DNA of 64,000 nt from Anaeramoeba flamelloides (taxonomy: Eukaryota > Metamonada > Anaeramoebidae): positions 4,960,001-5,024,000 of the forward strand of contig JANTQA010000047.1 of assembly GCA_027625915.1 (NCBI GenBank). The letters are read 5' to 3'. This document shows, one piece after another, positions 47,001 through 56,700 of the stretch. The position numbers and the translations under genes are program-made. A model generated the notes under the pieces. It made no database searches, was not told where the DNA came from, and saw only the letters and a list, made by a program, of their open reading frames with translations. Positions within the stretch are counted from its first letter, which is position 1; every line of letters begins with the position of its first letter.

Positions 47001-50000
47001 TTAAGTTAATTCTTGTAAATTGTGTAATCGATTTTTTAGTTTTATTGAAAAGCATTGATTTAGAAAGATTTTTTATTTGTTATAATTTTGTATTTACAAT
47101 ATTTCAATACAAATATCAGACAACAAAACTAATTGGAGTATAGATGATTAAATAAATCAAAATCTGATAGAATTTTAACAAAAGTTTCAGAATTAAATTG
47201 AGATCTATTAAGCAAAATTTTTTTTATTCTTTAAAGTTTGAAAAAAGTCGTTTTTCTCTTTTTTAAAAAAATGGGGATTTTTGTAAAATGTAGATATTTG
47301 TAGATTCTCGACATTTTTCGACAATTTTTGTTTTTTTACAATCAGCTTGAAAATAATAAATATTGTTTGAGCGAAGCAAGACGCTTCATTTATTATTACT
47401 TATTTTTTTAGTCTTGATTGAAAATAACTGATATTTGCGAAGTAAATATCTATTTTTTTTAATTTTCCATTAATTTTCTGAAAAAATAAATGACTTGGTG
47501 GGGATTGAACATATTGAACCTAGACCGGGTGTTTTAGAGTCAAAGTCCCACCTTGAAAAAATCTACAAATGTAGAGAATCTACAAAAATCTCCAAAAATT
47601 ACCATCAGCCAAAAAAATTGCAAAAAAATTTTCAATTTTGAAAAATAGTTTTAAAACAAATTGTTTGGTCTTATTCACAAGAATCATTATAACAATTTAA
47701 CTCATTTTTGTCAGAAAAAAATTGATTTTGAATTTTGAGGATAAAATTAACAAAATTCTCAAATATCTTGAAGAAAATTTTATTTTGAAAAATTGAATTT
47801 TATCTTAGAACAAAAACACAATTTCTTGGTAACATTTTTAAATGACTTTAAAACCTTAATGATTATAACTAACCTTCTTAAAAAAATACAATTATTTTTT
47901 AATCTATTGAATATATCAGTTTTTTTTGGTTAACCAAAAGTTTTGTCTCAAAATTGAAAAAAAAATCTTTTATATTAATATTTCTGGCAACAAAGTCTTG
48001 TTATTGTATAATAATGATGGAAATGGCAATAAACAGGTAAAAACTTTGTTTAAAATGTGAGAAATAAAATGAATTTAAATGTTTTCTTTTTCAGAAAAAA
48101 TGGAAAAAAAAATTTGATCACAAAAAAAATATTCTTTTTTGTGGTATCTTCGTCGATCAGAATTTTTTGACACTTGGGATCTACAAAATTTGTAAGTAGA
48201 GAATAACACCAATAACGTATTTTAAAATTTTGCCTTGTTTTTGTAGAGTACCGATCCCTTAAGCATTTATTTTCTTTCAAGTTATAATTTGTTACTGGTA
48301 TTTGAATAATAAACGGGAAAAAATTTTCATCTCAACTTCCGAATTTTCTTTTATTTAATAATACATTTCAAAGAAATAGACTGAAATTTGGGATCTTTAT
48401 TTATTTGTTTGGTTCTTTTTTTTTTATATACTATATTTTGGAATACTTTGAGTAAAATAAGAATCCTAAATATAAGATCCTTTGAATTGAAAAACGATAA
48501 CGAGATGAAAATTTATCCCATTTAAATTCCAAATACGGATATGAATGAAATCTAAACAAGTTTCAGAAATTGGTTGTAATAATCAAAATAATAATAAAAC
48601 AAAATTAGGCAAAAACGTGTCAGTAATTTTGAAATAAGAAACCTCATTTTCCTTTTTGCTTTGTGTTTTAAACAAAAATTAAAACAATTGATTTTTTTTT
48701 TTTTTTTTGAAATTCTTGGCTCTGTTAGTACTTGAGACATATTTTAATGATTTGTGCTGAATTCTGACGAACACTTTTGATTTTTTTTGAATCCTTTTTG
48801 ATTTTGTTTACGTATTCTTTTTTGCTTTTTCTTTTTTTTGAAAATTGTGTTGCTTTTTTGAAAAATATTTTCCTTTAAAAAAGGTTCAAAGTGTGAACGA
48901 TCTTTTGGAATCTCAAGAGTGTGGATTTGTTTAACTAAACTGAGCAATGTTGCACGAAATTAAATATTCAATTTGAATTTTAATCACTTTTGGAATTAAA
49001 AGGGTTATTAATTGCTTTGAAATTGTTTTAAATAGATTAATTCTAAAGAAAAAAAAAATGATAAAGCTGTTTCAAAAAAAGTAAGGAATTAAAGTTTCGA
49101 AAAGGTGTTACTCAATCTGTTTGATTCTCTTTTTAGCAGTTTTTGGAGTCAAACTTTTCTGTCTTACTGTTTTAAAATGGTTCTAGAATCTAAATATTTC
49201 CCCAATATCTCTCTATTAAACTTAAACTTTTGTTTGATTTATTTTAAGACTGCGGACTTTTAATTTTGGGAAATAATTTGGAGCAAATTTTGAGTTGAAG
49301 AAAACTCCAAATCTTGAAAAAACTATTGAAGAAACAGATTAGTCCGATACAAATATACTTTTCACTTCAATTTGAAATCTAAAAAAAATAAAGAAAAATT
49401 GTCCAATAATTTTAGGTGGTAGCTTTTCTTTATTTTTTTTAGTAAGCCACCACCTCCCCTTAACAAATTTCTCAAAAGCTGTTCTGCATACAATTTTGAA
49501 AACAACTTTTTTGTTTACGTTGGTTATTTGTTGAAATTTTTTTTTATTTAGATTTTTGTTTCGGAAAGAAAACCACTTTCATGAGCCAACCAAAACGAAA
49601 TTTGAGATTTTGCTTGAGAGTTTAAGAAAAATAAAAAGAATGATTTTTGAAATTGTTTCTGTGCAAAAAAAGAGAAACAATAGAAAAGTAATAATTATTT
49701 TCTTTTTTTTCATTCTTTTGTTTGTAAAACAACCCAAATAGAAGAAAAAAGAGTTTTACTTGAAAAAAAAGAAAAAGTTTAATTTACCGTTTTGTGAGAT
49801 GACTTGAAGAATTGAAATTGCATTTTTTACTTGTTTGGTTTCTTTGGTTGACTCAGTAATGATCTTGCTTAAGATCTCAAAAAATTTGTTCGTAAATAAA
49901 TGGTTCAGATCCTTTGGGTTTTTCACTTTCAAAAGATTGTTGTTCAGTTTTTCAATATTCGATTCAAATTCCTTTGAAGAAGTATTTGTGTTTGAAATTA

Positions 50001-50127
50001 ACGATTTGGAGATCTTTCGAATTTTTCCCTTGCTACTTAACGCCTCATCAATAATTTGCCAACCCATGGCACCAACTGATCCGGCCATTATGGAACCTAA
50101 AATGATTGTTTTTGGAGAAAAATTCAT
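38465..50127 (-). CDS. membrane-anchored armadillo-repeat protein, 3 exons
   Basis: Exons on the minus strand are 50127-49788, 45048-44021 and 38821-38465, giving 574 residues. Exon 1 ends after one base of a codon and exon 2 supplies two (SQN/E/KYCKHFVRFG). Exon 2 ends in phase 0 and exon 3 continues the same repeat (AAFA/IANIVMDTENQK). All borders are GT-AG. Residues 6-25 (KTIILGSIMAGSVGAMGWQI) form a hydrophobic N-terminal anchor, followed by a Lys/Ser segment and then armadillo-type helices to the end, for example FVRFGILEVILDKL, ALILLSHLITNP and NGLAKIVDLLES. ARM repeats make a binding solenoid. An anchored ARM protein could scaffold on the mitochondrion-related organelle or ER surface, as ARMC10/ARMCX do in animals. 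That comparison is by architecture only. The introns are 5.2 and 4.7 kb. Confidence 0.88.
39540..39758 (+). mobile_element. LINE reverse-transcriptase C-terminal fragment
   Basis: The 72-codon open stretch reads YPLLGLTFNGQGNNSLHWDQ, then SLKLCKQAVTWWRSRNFLYHWYK and PIIN. This is the pattern after the RT palm of L1-like elements (YLGxxFNG...W...L...WxxRxLSxxGK...IN). Nothing else of the element remains. It does not resemble the LINE fragments elsewhere in this window. Confidence 0.6.
39811..40285. repeat. palindromic composite element P, locus 4
   Basis: An AGAAATAAACCGAAAATTTT stem with its inverse (39887-39937), a second AAGAAATATAC...TTGTTTCTTAAATT stem (40003-40062) and a CCAGAATTCAAAAGAATTGA stem (40162-40225). 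It ends with CCTAGGTACTTGACGGTACG, the inverse of the decamer word seen at 29871. Confidence 0.75.
40478..40845 (-). mobile_element. MITE family M1b, copy 2, joined to LINE tail
   Basis: Inverse of 29350-29705: the interior words AATCACGATAATACAATTTC and TTTGATCGATCAATATTCC, with the end TCCAAAATTTTTAACACACC at about 40820-40845. The same LINE tail follows beyond the end. Confidence 0.65.
40855..41380 (-). mobile_element. LINE tail fragment
   Basis: On the minus strand the piece HSPVLIYKTEAKI (about 41110-41070) and NSKFLTNQNSICEKKNLF (about 41010-40960) align with the LINE in the GRASP intron. Frames are broken. The 3' border with the MITE is the same as in the other copy. Confidence 0.65.
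41990..42574 (+). mobile_element. TIR element family M3, complete copy
   Basis: AAGGTATTTCCAAAAAAGTG at the left and the inverse CACTTTCTTGGAAATAGCTT at the right. It is 585 bp, non-coding and uninterrupted, so it serves as the reference for the copies at 3330, 8086 and 51137. Confidence 0.75.
43091..43239 (-). mobile_element. 150-bp poly(A)-tailed retroposon
   Basis: Flanked by an about 17-bp direct duplication starting CCAATACAATTTTT (43071 and 43240). The M1 sequence resumes exactly after it. Read on the minus strand the insert ends CTAAAATAAAAAAA, a poly(A) tail right after an AATAAA-like signal. It contains a perfect 20-bp palindrome around TTAGATGAA at 43205-43224. No homologue elsewhere in the window was seen. 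It looks like a SINE or a reverse-copied transcript end. Confidence 0.65.
43415..43481 (+). mobile_element. short poly(A)-tailed retroposon
   Basis: Flanked by the perfect 10-bp duplication AATATATTGA (43405-43414 and 43482-43491). The body is about 48 nt (CTTTTTCAGGGCAAACAAGA, then GGAATTAAAAACTCCTCC), ends with ACAATAAA and runs into about 20 A. GAGGA and TCCTC can pair. These are the hallmarks of LINE-driven target-primed insertion of a truncated transcript. Confidence 0.75.
45419..45518. repeat. 100-bp direct repeat, partner at 49188-49287
   Basis: AATATTTCCCCAATATCTCT and TATTAAACTTAAACT and the following TTTGATTTATTTTAAGA are shared at about 90 percent identity by eye. Both copies lie in ARM intron 1, in the same orientation. 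Confidence 0.75.
46496..46790. repeat. foldback element, about 52-bp arms
   Basis: AATAATTTCTTTCAGCGTGA with GAATAAATGCTTAAAGC at the left is inverted at 46730-46781 (GCTTTAAGCATTTATTC, then TTCACGTTGAAAGAAATT). A third half-arm follows to 46790. The loop is about 180 nt. Confidence 0.75.
47272..47604. mobile_element. foldback element with tRNA-like insert
   Basis: GGGGATTTTTGTAAAATG with GATATTTGTAGATTCTC (47273-47309) is inverted at 47560-47604. Between the arms, 47495-47552 on the minus strand reads like a tRNA 3' half: GGTGGGACTTTGACTC, GGTCTAGGTTCAA, then GTTCAATCCCCACC, a good B-box. The acceptor-like ends GGTGGG and CCCACC can pair. The 5' half of a tRNA is missing, so this is not a functional tRNA gene. 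Confidence 0.5.
48293..48542. mobile_element. MITE family M7, longer relative
   Basis: TACTGGTATTTGAATAATAA and AAAATTTTCATCTC at the left are inverted at the right (GAGATGAAAATTTATCCCAT, AAATACGGATAT). It has a 150-bp interior not found in the short M7 copies. A related interior (TTTATTTGTTTGGTTC) occurs at 27940-27970. Confidence 0.6.
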
Positions 50128-51136
50128 TCGAAGAATTAATTTACACTTTTTTTTAACGATTATGAGATTGAGATAAAAAATGATTTGTTAAATATTTTTG
50201 TAAAGCGCAATTAAAGTCTCACTTAAGGAGATTGTAAACTCAACAAAATCTTCTAATAAATTTAATAGCTAATTCAAAAAATCATTTACCATATCTCAAA
50301 ATTGAAAAACAAAGTAAAAATCTAATTTCAATAAAAACCAAACTTAACAATTTAAAAGCTATTTTGAGAAATGAATTATTATTTAGAAACTTTTGATCAA
50401 TTTTTCTCATTTTTGAAAAGTTCAAAATTCAATATATTTCCTAAATTATTCAAAAAAAAATTATTTGCTTTGGAACCGAAAAAAATATTTTTGTCTATGA
50501 ATGAAAAGAAAATACAACTCCATCAACAAAATCAACCTAAAGTTTTTTAAGAACTAAGTTTAAAAAATGTTATTTATTTCAAAAAATTTCAATAATTATT
50601 TTAAACTTGAAAAAAATATAATTTTTTATTATTCACAGAAAGTTTCAAATCAATATTCTATAAAAATAGAATAATAAAAATCTAAGAACAAAAACCAAAC
50701 AATTTTTCTAAAATTTCTTACCTAATACCTTTATTAAAACCAGTATTATTCAACTTGTAACCTAAAGAAATAGTTTTTAATATGATTATTTTTAATCAAT
50801 AATTAATTGCCCAATCTTATCGATTTCACTGAGTTATAAATAATTCAAAGATTCAAAGTATCAATAGGTTGAACTATTATTTGACAAAATTTTAAATATT
50901 TTCAAATAGATAAATTTTATTCGAATTAATAATTAACATATAATAACAAAAAAATAAATATTCCCAACATATTGATTTTAATAATAATTATTTCTTATTT
51001 ATGCTCTTTATATTTGGAAAAAAAATATTTGCTAAAATTTTAAACCCCTTGAAATTCAATATTATTTTTGAAATAAAAGAAATAATCAATTTTTTATGCA
51101 TATTAAAGGGTTCAATATTCGATTTATTTTTATTAA

Positions 51137-51731
51137 AAGTTATTTCTAGAAAAACGGGATAAATTCATTTTAAAATATCTTGTATAAATTCAATCATCAT
51201 AAAAGTATTGAATATACAAAATTATTAACCATTTATTGATTCTGATAATGATTCAATTTGTTTGTTAATAATTTATTATAACAATAAAAGATATTAAATT
51301 TTCTGATCTCGATTTTATCTGATAATTTTTAGGTGTGAAAATTAGTTTTTATTTTCCTGCTTTTTGATCTTAAAAATCCCTTCCATAAATTTTATAATTC
51401 CAACAAATTTTTAAATATAATGGAAAACTTATAACTGAATTTTATTGTTTTAAAAAATCATTTGTATTCTGGTGAAATTTTTCTTTTTTTCTTGAGATTG
51501 GTCATATATTGTTTTCTCCAAAAAAAGAGTATTTTTTTTTTTCATAGAAATAGTTTGGAAATATTTCAACAAAAATTTTTTGAAATAAATACTGAATCAT
51601 TGATTAAATCATAATTATTATTTAATTTAAATTGATATTGTCAATAAAAGTATATTTCCACTAAAAAAAGATGATTTTTTTATTAAATATCAAATCAAAA
51701 AAAAAATGTCATACTTTTCAGAAATACCTTA
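51137..51731 (-). mobile_element. TIR element family M3, inverted copy
   Basis: Starts AAGTTATTTCTAGAAAAACG and ends GTCATACTTTTCAGAAATAC, inverted relative to 41990-42574. The middle TTTCTGATCTCGATTTTATC matches as the reverse complement. It is 595 bp and has no coding frame. Confidence 0.7.
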
Positions 51732-53529
51732 TTTTTAAAAAAAGATTAAATTTGAAATTTTTATTTATTTCATAGAAATGACTGTTTGAAATATTTCAGA
51801 AAATACCCAAAAAATTTTTAACAACATAAAAGAGTTATTAAACAACTTCGAAGAAACCCAAGTACTAATATACTCGGTTTAAAAGTAAAATAATAATTTT
51901 TCTATCAGACATATAATATATTTTTTTGAATTCTCTACTTTACGCCACTCGAAAGAGTTTTTGGCACCTTTTGAGTAGATTTGAGTAATTGATTATTCTT
52001 ATTGGGTAATTTATATGTATGGGTATTTCATGGTATGGTTAGGTGTGTTTTTGTATTTAAACAGTTTCTTCTATGATATGGGAAGTTAAAAAAGGGTTTG
52101 GTTTTGGTCGCTATTTATATGGTATGTGTATTATTGTATGATTAATTATTACTTGGTTATTTTTGGATTGTGTTTAAGATTACAGAATTATGTGTAAGGA
52201 TACACAATTAGAAATATTCTTTACAAATACATTTTGTCCAATGTGGCTTATAGCATTTCGAAATGATAAAGTGTGTTACAGTCATCTAAGGTACCAAACC
52301 CTTACATACAAAAAGGATTGAATACTATTCCCAAAAATTGAATTTTTTTGAATTTTGATATTTTAAGAGTACAAAAAAAAAATAATCTACCTAATACAAT
52401 TTCAAATTTGCCTTTACATTCAGTAAATTGGTTCTATAGAGTTTCTTAGAATTCGTTCAATATTTTTTTTTTTTTGCAGTTAAAAAAATTTGGGTTTTTT
52501 CAGGAATATTTGATAGATTCCATTCAAACTATTAATAATTACTAAAAGTTCGGTTTCATAAAAATAATAAATGTTTTTCAATTTTTTTTTATTTTGATCC
52601 AAAAATACAAACTCAAAAAAGGATCAAATCTTTTTAGTTTGAAAATTTAATGGGAAAAAAGAATTATTTTTATACTACTGATAACGTTATTCTTCAAAGT
52701 TGTTAAAGGGGTATGGGTACCAAGTTTAATTATATTTACAAACAAATAAGTCCTAGGTTTTTAATGCGTTGTAAAATCTCCGATGGGGAGCAATTATTTT
52801 AGAGCTGGATTTAAAATTTGAATTAATTGGGGCGAAAATATGTTGATTTTAAAAAATATTCCACAACATTTGATCATATATATTCTTAAAGTGTGGTTTA
52901 ATCTATAGAATAAGATACTATATAATAAAAACCTTTTTACTTGTATTACTTTATTAATTTCTTTTGTGAATAAAACGAAATATCCTCATAAAATAATAAA
53001 TACTCAAATACAAAAAATAGTCTTCAAAAAAATGTTGAGGAAAAGTTCACAAACAAAAATACAAATTAATGTTAAAAATAATTCCATTTTTTCAAAAGGT
53101 TTGTTATAAAAATTTCAATTGAATATTAACACTTTGAAAAAAAAATAATAATAGGCTGTAAAACCTTTCCGATTTTAGTCTTACAAACCAATAACTTTTT
53201 TTTTATAGTTTAATCTTTTCTTCAAATAAAAAAAAAAAAAAAAATGTATAAATTTAGTTTTATTTGTTATTAAAATTTTTAGTTTCAGGCTGTTTTTGGT
53301 GGTGTATAACATTATGTAAGTAAATGTGGAAATAGAATAAAAAAAATCGGAAATAAAAAAATTAGCTCCTATTTAAAAAAAAAAATGAAATTAGTAACAA
53401 AAGAAGTTAACTATAAATTTCAGAAATAAGTTCTTTTTTCAAAATTGAAATCATCACTATTTGATAATAGTTAGTAGTTTTTCAAAGATAAAAGCAAAAA
53501 AAGATAGGTTAAAAAAAGCAATTTTATTT

Positions 53530-54685
53530 GTAATCTCGGGGGGGTTACAACAGTAAAGTTAGAATGTTCACTTTTTAACATATTACAATCAGGAATTGGA
53601 AAGAGTGTTAGTTACTTCCACTTAGATTCATATAATTACTTAACTTATCCAAAGTACATGTAGTGAAACTATTTATTCTTTTTTTTTTTTGAACTTCTAA
53701 GTTAAAATGTCACAATAGAATGTTGGTTTGAATTGTCTCATCCACTCTTAAAAATACTGAATTTCTTTCCTTTTGTTATCATCCCAACATTTTATAACTG
53801 AATTTTATTTTATGCGAGAATAAAGCAATTATTGAATTAGTATTTAAGATAGGCACTTTAATAATAAAAATCAAATAAAACCCATACACAGAGAAAAAAA
53901 ATATCAATATATTTGAATCCCATTCTAAATTATAAAACAGTAAAGCTGTTGAAATATGGTAGTACTATCTAAGCTAAATTGAGATAAATTTAAAATTTAA
54001 AAGGGGTAAAGGGGGTTAGATCAAAGAAGAAAAAGAAGAAAAAGAAGAAGAAGATGTGGTAGAATAAATTTATAAAGCTCTTCATTTATACTCGTTTATA
54101 TATACATTATTGGGTAATATTGTGACTTTCTCGAGTTATTTTTAAGCTTTAATCGGGGCAATAATATGAATTAGCTAAGTGATTTAAAAAATTTAAAACA
54201 CGTGAATGATTTTTAGTTTCCTATATATATATATATATATAAAGATACAATACTAATTAAATCCCAACTTCTCTCTTCTAAAATAGAATTTTGTAAAAAA
54301 TAATTCTTACTAGTTAATTTTTTGAAGAATTCCAAAATAGTTGAATTTGAATAACATTTTTCAATAAAATTATATTGAAATAATTACTAAATATAATATC
54401 AATAAAATCTGAAAAAATAAAACAAATGGATTTCGTCTTTGTTCTAAAAAATTATCTTTAAAATCAAACATTTTTTTTTAATTAATTTTAATTTAGTTTT
54501 TTTTCATAATATTTTCTTGAAATTTTAATTGTTGAAAAATTAGTAAAATAAAAGTTTTTGTTAATTTTTGTTTTTTTAAATTTTGGAGAATCTAGAACTA
54601 AAGGACACTAATATAATTTTTAAGAAACTTTCTCGAATTCCAATTTCAGTGATTACAATGATGTTGCTACTCCCTTAAGAAAACC
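53530..54685. mobile_element. TIR element M9, diverged copy 2
   Basis: Follows 32959-34350 in order, with the CACAATAGAATG hairpin at 53709-53800, the AATAAAGCAATTA word and the right end GTTGCTACTCCCTTAAG. It lacks the M1 insertion. The left border is uncertain. Confidence 0.4.
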
Positions 54686-55119
54686 TTTAAAATTAAATCA
54701 TTTTCCAGTCAAATGCGCCCAGTTATAATGGGATAAATTACATGTGTTTAAAGAGTTTGAATGAATATTAGAAGAAAAAATTTAATTTTGATAAATTTCA
54801 ATCATTTTTTTACATTTTTGCTGTTCTTTTTTTTATTTTTTAACTTTTCTCTAATACCGGATTCTTTTGCAAATTTTTTTTTTTTATTGCAAGATCTATA
54901 TTCACTAGCAAAAAACCTTTTATTCTAATATTATTGAAACAGTGAAAATGATTTTAGAGAAATCAAATTGACTTATATTGGAATTTTATTTGATCTTCAA
55001 TCTGAGATCAAAAGGAAAATTGTTGTTTTTTCTCAATGGGATAAAAAAGAAGAATTTGGGTTTTTTCAATTTTTAGAAAAATTTATTGATTCATTAGATT
55101 TATTTCATAGAGATATCAA

Positions 55120-55455
55120 CTATTCTCTCATGTATATTATTCTACTTATTTCTTTTTTTTTATTCTGTAAAGGTCGTTTATCAAAAATTAATTGATATTC
55201 GAAAAAAAAACTTGCATCTTTGAAAGAAACAAAGTTTTCATTTAATTGTTTCCAATATAATATTTGATACATATTCATTTTTGTTAAAGTATTGTATTGA
55301 ATCAATAAGTGTGTTAGAATTGAAACAATGCTCCGAAATTTCAAATCTAAATTTAAAATTATCTCATTATGTCTTAAAGAATGCAACTTATTTAAAAATA
55401 CATTAGAAAATTTTTGATATGAGAGTTTTATGCTTTCAAAGATGAAGAAAAGTCT
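55120..55455 (-). CDS. possible exon of unknown protein
   Basis: About 110 codons are open on the minus strand from an AG at 55455 (FESIKLSYQKFSNVF, then HSLRHNEIILNLDLKF and MYQILYWKQLNENFV). A run this long is uncommon at this base composition, but I recognise no domain. A shorter frame on the other strand (54968-55195, GILFDLQSEIKRK...) overlaps its end. At most one of the two is likely to be real. Confidence 0.2.
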   Translation of the reverse strand, partial: RLFFIFESIKLSYQKFSNVFLNKLHSLRHNEIILNLDLKFRSIVSILTHLLIQYNTLTKMNMYQILYWKQLNENFVSFKDASFFFEYQLIFDKRPLQNKKKEISRIIYMRE

Positions 55456-55692
55456 TTAAAAAAAAAAAAAAAAATAAAGAAAAAAAAAAAAAAAAAAATT
55501 TAATGAACTTATGATTTGTTTATTATAATTTTGAATTAATGTTTTTTCTATCGAAAAAAAAATTAAATATAATTTTGCTTCAGGTTGTTCAAAATTTTAT
55601 GTTTCTATGATATTATTTATTATGCTTATTGTTTTCAAGTTTAATCAAAAAAGAGAAAACAATTAATATTAAACAATGCCCTTTTTGTTGAT

Positions 55693-56422
55693 TTAGTTTT
55701 GTTTGTTATTTTTTCTTGGGAATCTTTTTTTTTGATATCCACCTCTTCTTCTGTTGTATGTTCTGACTTGGAATTTTGTGTTGTCTCCAAAAATTTTAAG
55801 TTCACCAATCATTTTTTTGGTTACTTTGTCAACCTATTTATTTAGTTTGAAATTAATTTTTTGAGAATACGGTAGAAAGATCAAAATAGAAATAAATTTA
55901 AAATTTGAAAAAGAATTGTTTGCCAAACAAAGAAAAGAAATTCTTTTTTTTCTTTCTTTTGGTTTTTGTGTCTTTTAATTTCTTTGTTGTTTATTTGTTT
56001 TCTTTTTTCTTTTGTTTATTTTAAGGGTTATTTGTTTTTCTTTTTTTAAGTTCAGAAATTAATTGATGTATATTTGACAGACAATTCTTGATCAAATCTT
56101 GTTTTCGTTTCCATTGAAAAAGGAAAAAGAACAGAAATATTTTTAATGAAAAGACCTTGAAAAAATGTTATTTGAAAAAAAAAACAATAAAGATTATTAA
56201 TATAATAAAAAAAAAAAAAAAAAAAAATATTTACGTAAACAAAATCCTTCTCAACATAAGATTTTTCTGGGACCCAATTGTCTCTTCTTTCTTTTTCTTC
56301 TTCTTGAAGTTTAATTGAGATTCCTGGAACTGGACCTCTTTCAATTCTTTTCATTAAGTGTGTAACATAACCAGCAATCTAATTTTTCGAAGCAAAACAA
56401 AAAAAACAAATTTTTTTGAAAG

Positions 56423-56461
<39 letters not shown>

Positions 56462-56700
56462 AAAAGAAAAAAAAAAATTAAAAAGCAAATCAAGTTAATA
56501 ATAAAGGATCCATAAACACAATCCAAGAGATAAAATTTTAATTAAACACAAACCTTGTTTCTAAGTCTCTTTGTTGGAATGGAAGCAACTTCGCTACAAA
56601 TTTTTTTGTTAACTTGGAAATCAATTGTAAGCTTGGTGTAATATTTTTCAACAATTAAACGTGCTGCTCTTTTTACTGTTTTTGTTCTTACTCGACCCAT
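55693..56700 (-). CDS. RPS17: 40S ribosomal protein eS17, 3 exons
   Basis: Exons on the minus strand are 56700-56554, 56378-56235 and 55833-55693, each a whole number of codons, giving 143 residues (human has 135). Exon 1 encodes [20 protein letters not shown] and ends IPTKRLRNK. Exon 2 encodes [20 protein letters not shown] and [18 protein letters not shown], the most conserved part of the family. Exon 3 encodes [17 protein letters not shown] and a basic tail ending [10 protein letters not shown]. The protein is part of the small-subunit beak/head region. All introns are GT-AG (175 and 401 nt) and T-rich; the first contains a 37-T run. The basic tail is lineage-specific. Frames that read through intron 2 are artefacts. 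Confidence 0.96.

Larger units (their letters stand above)
45049..49787 (-). other. ARM gene intron 1 (4.7 kb)
   Basis: Donor GTAAATTAAAC at 49787; acceptor AAAATAG ending at 45049. It holds a pair of 100-bp direct repeats (45419-45518, 49188-49287), a foldback element (46496-46790), a foldback with a tRNA-like insert (47272-47604) and an M7-type element (48293-48542). A minus-strand open frame (48947-48744, LVKQIHTLEIPKDRSHFEPF) looks protein-like, but its phase does not fit the ARM gene. Confidence 0.8.
50128..55692. other. 5.6-kb region between the ARM and RPS17 genes
   Basis: No certain gene. It contains an inverted M3 element (51137-51731), a G/T-enriched stretch (51960-52310) and the second M9 copy (53530-54685). 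It also contains two overlapping open frames on opposite strands (plus 54968-55195; minus 55455-55120) that look protein-like but have no recognised family. A GAA-rich purine tract lies at 54024-54056. Confidence 0.5.

Noticed and set aside
47495-47552. Functional tRNA gene
   Set aside because: Only the 3' half pattern is present; no D-arm or 5' acceptor strand, so it is at most a tRNA-derived fragment.
48744-48947. Extra ARM exon with LVKQIHTLEIPKDRSHFEPF
   Set aside because: Its only acceptor gives phase 2, which does not fit exon 1 (phase 1), and exons 1 and 2 already join into a proper ARM helix pair.
56052-56354. 100-codon reading through RPS17 exon 2 into [20 protein letters not shown]
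   Set aside because: The continuation is intron 2. The true last exon is at 55833-55693 and matches the eS17 C-terminal region in phase.
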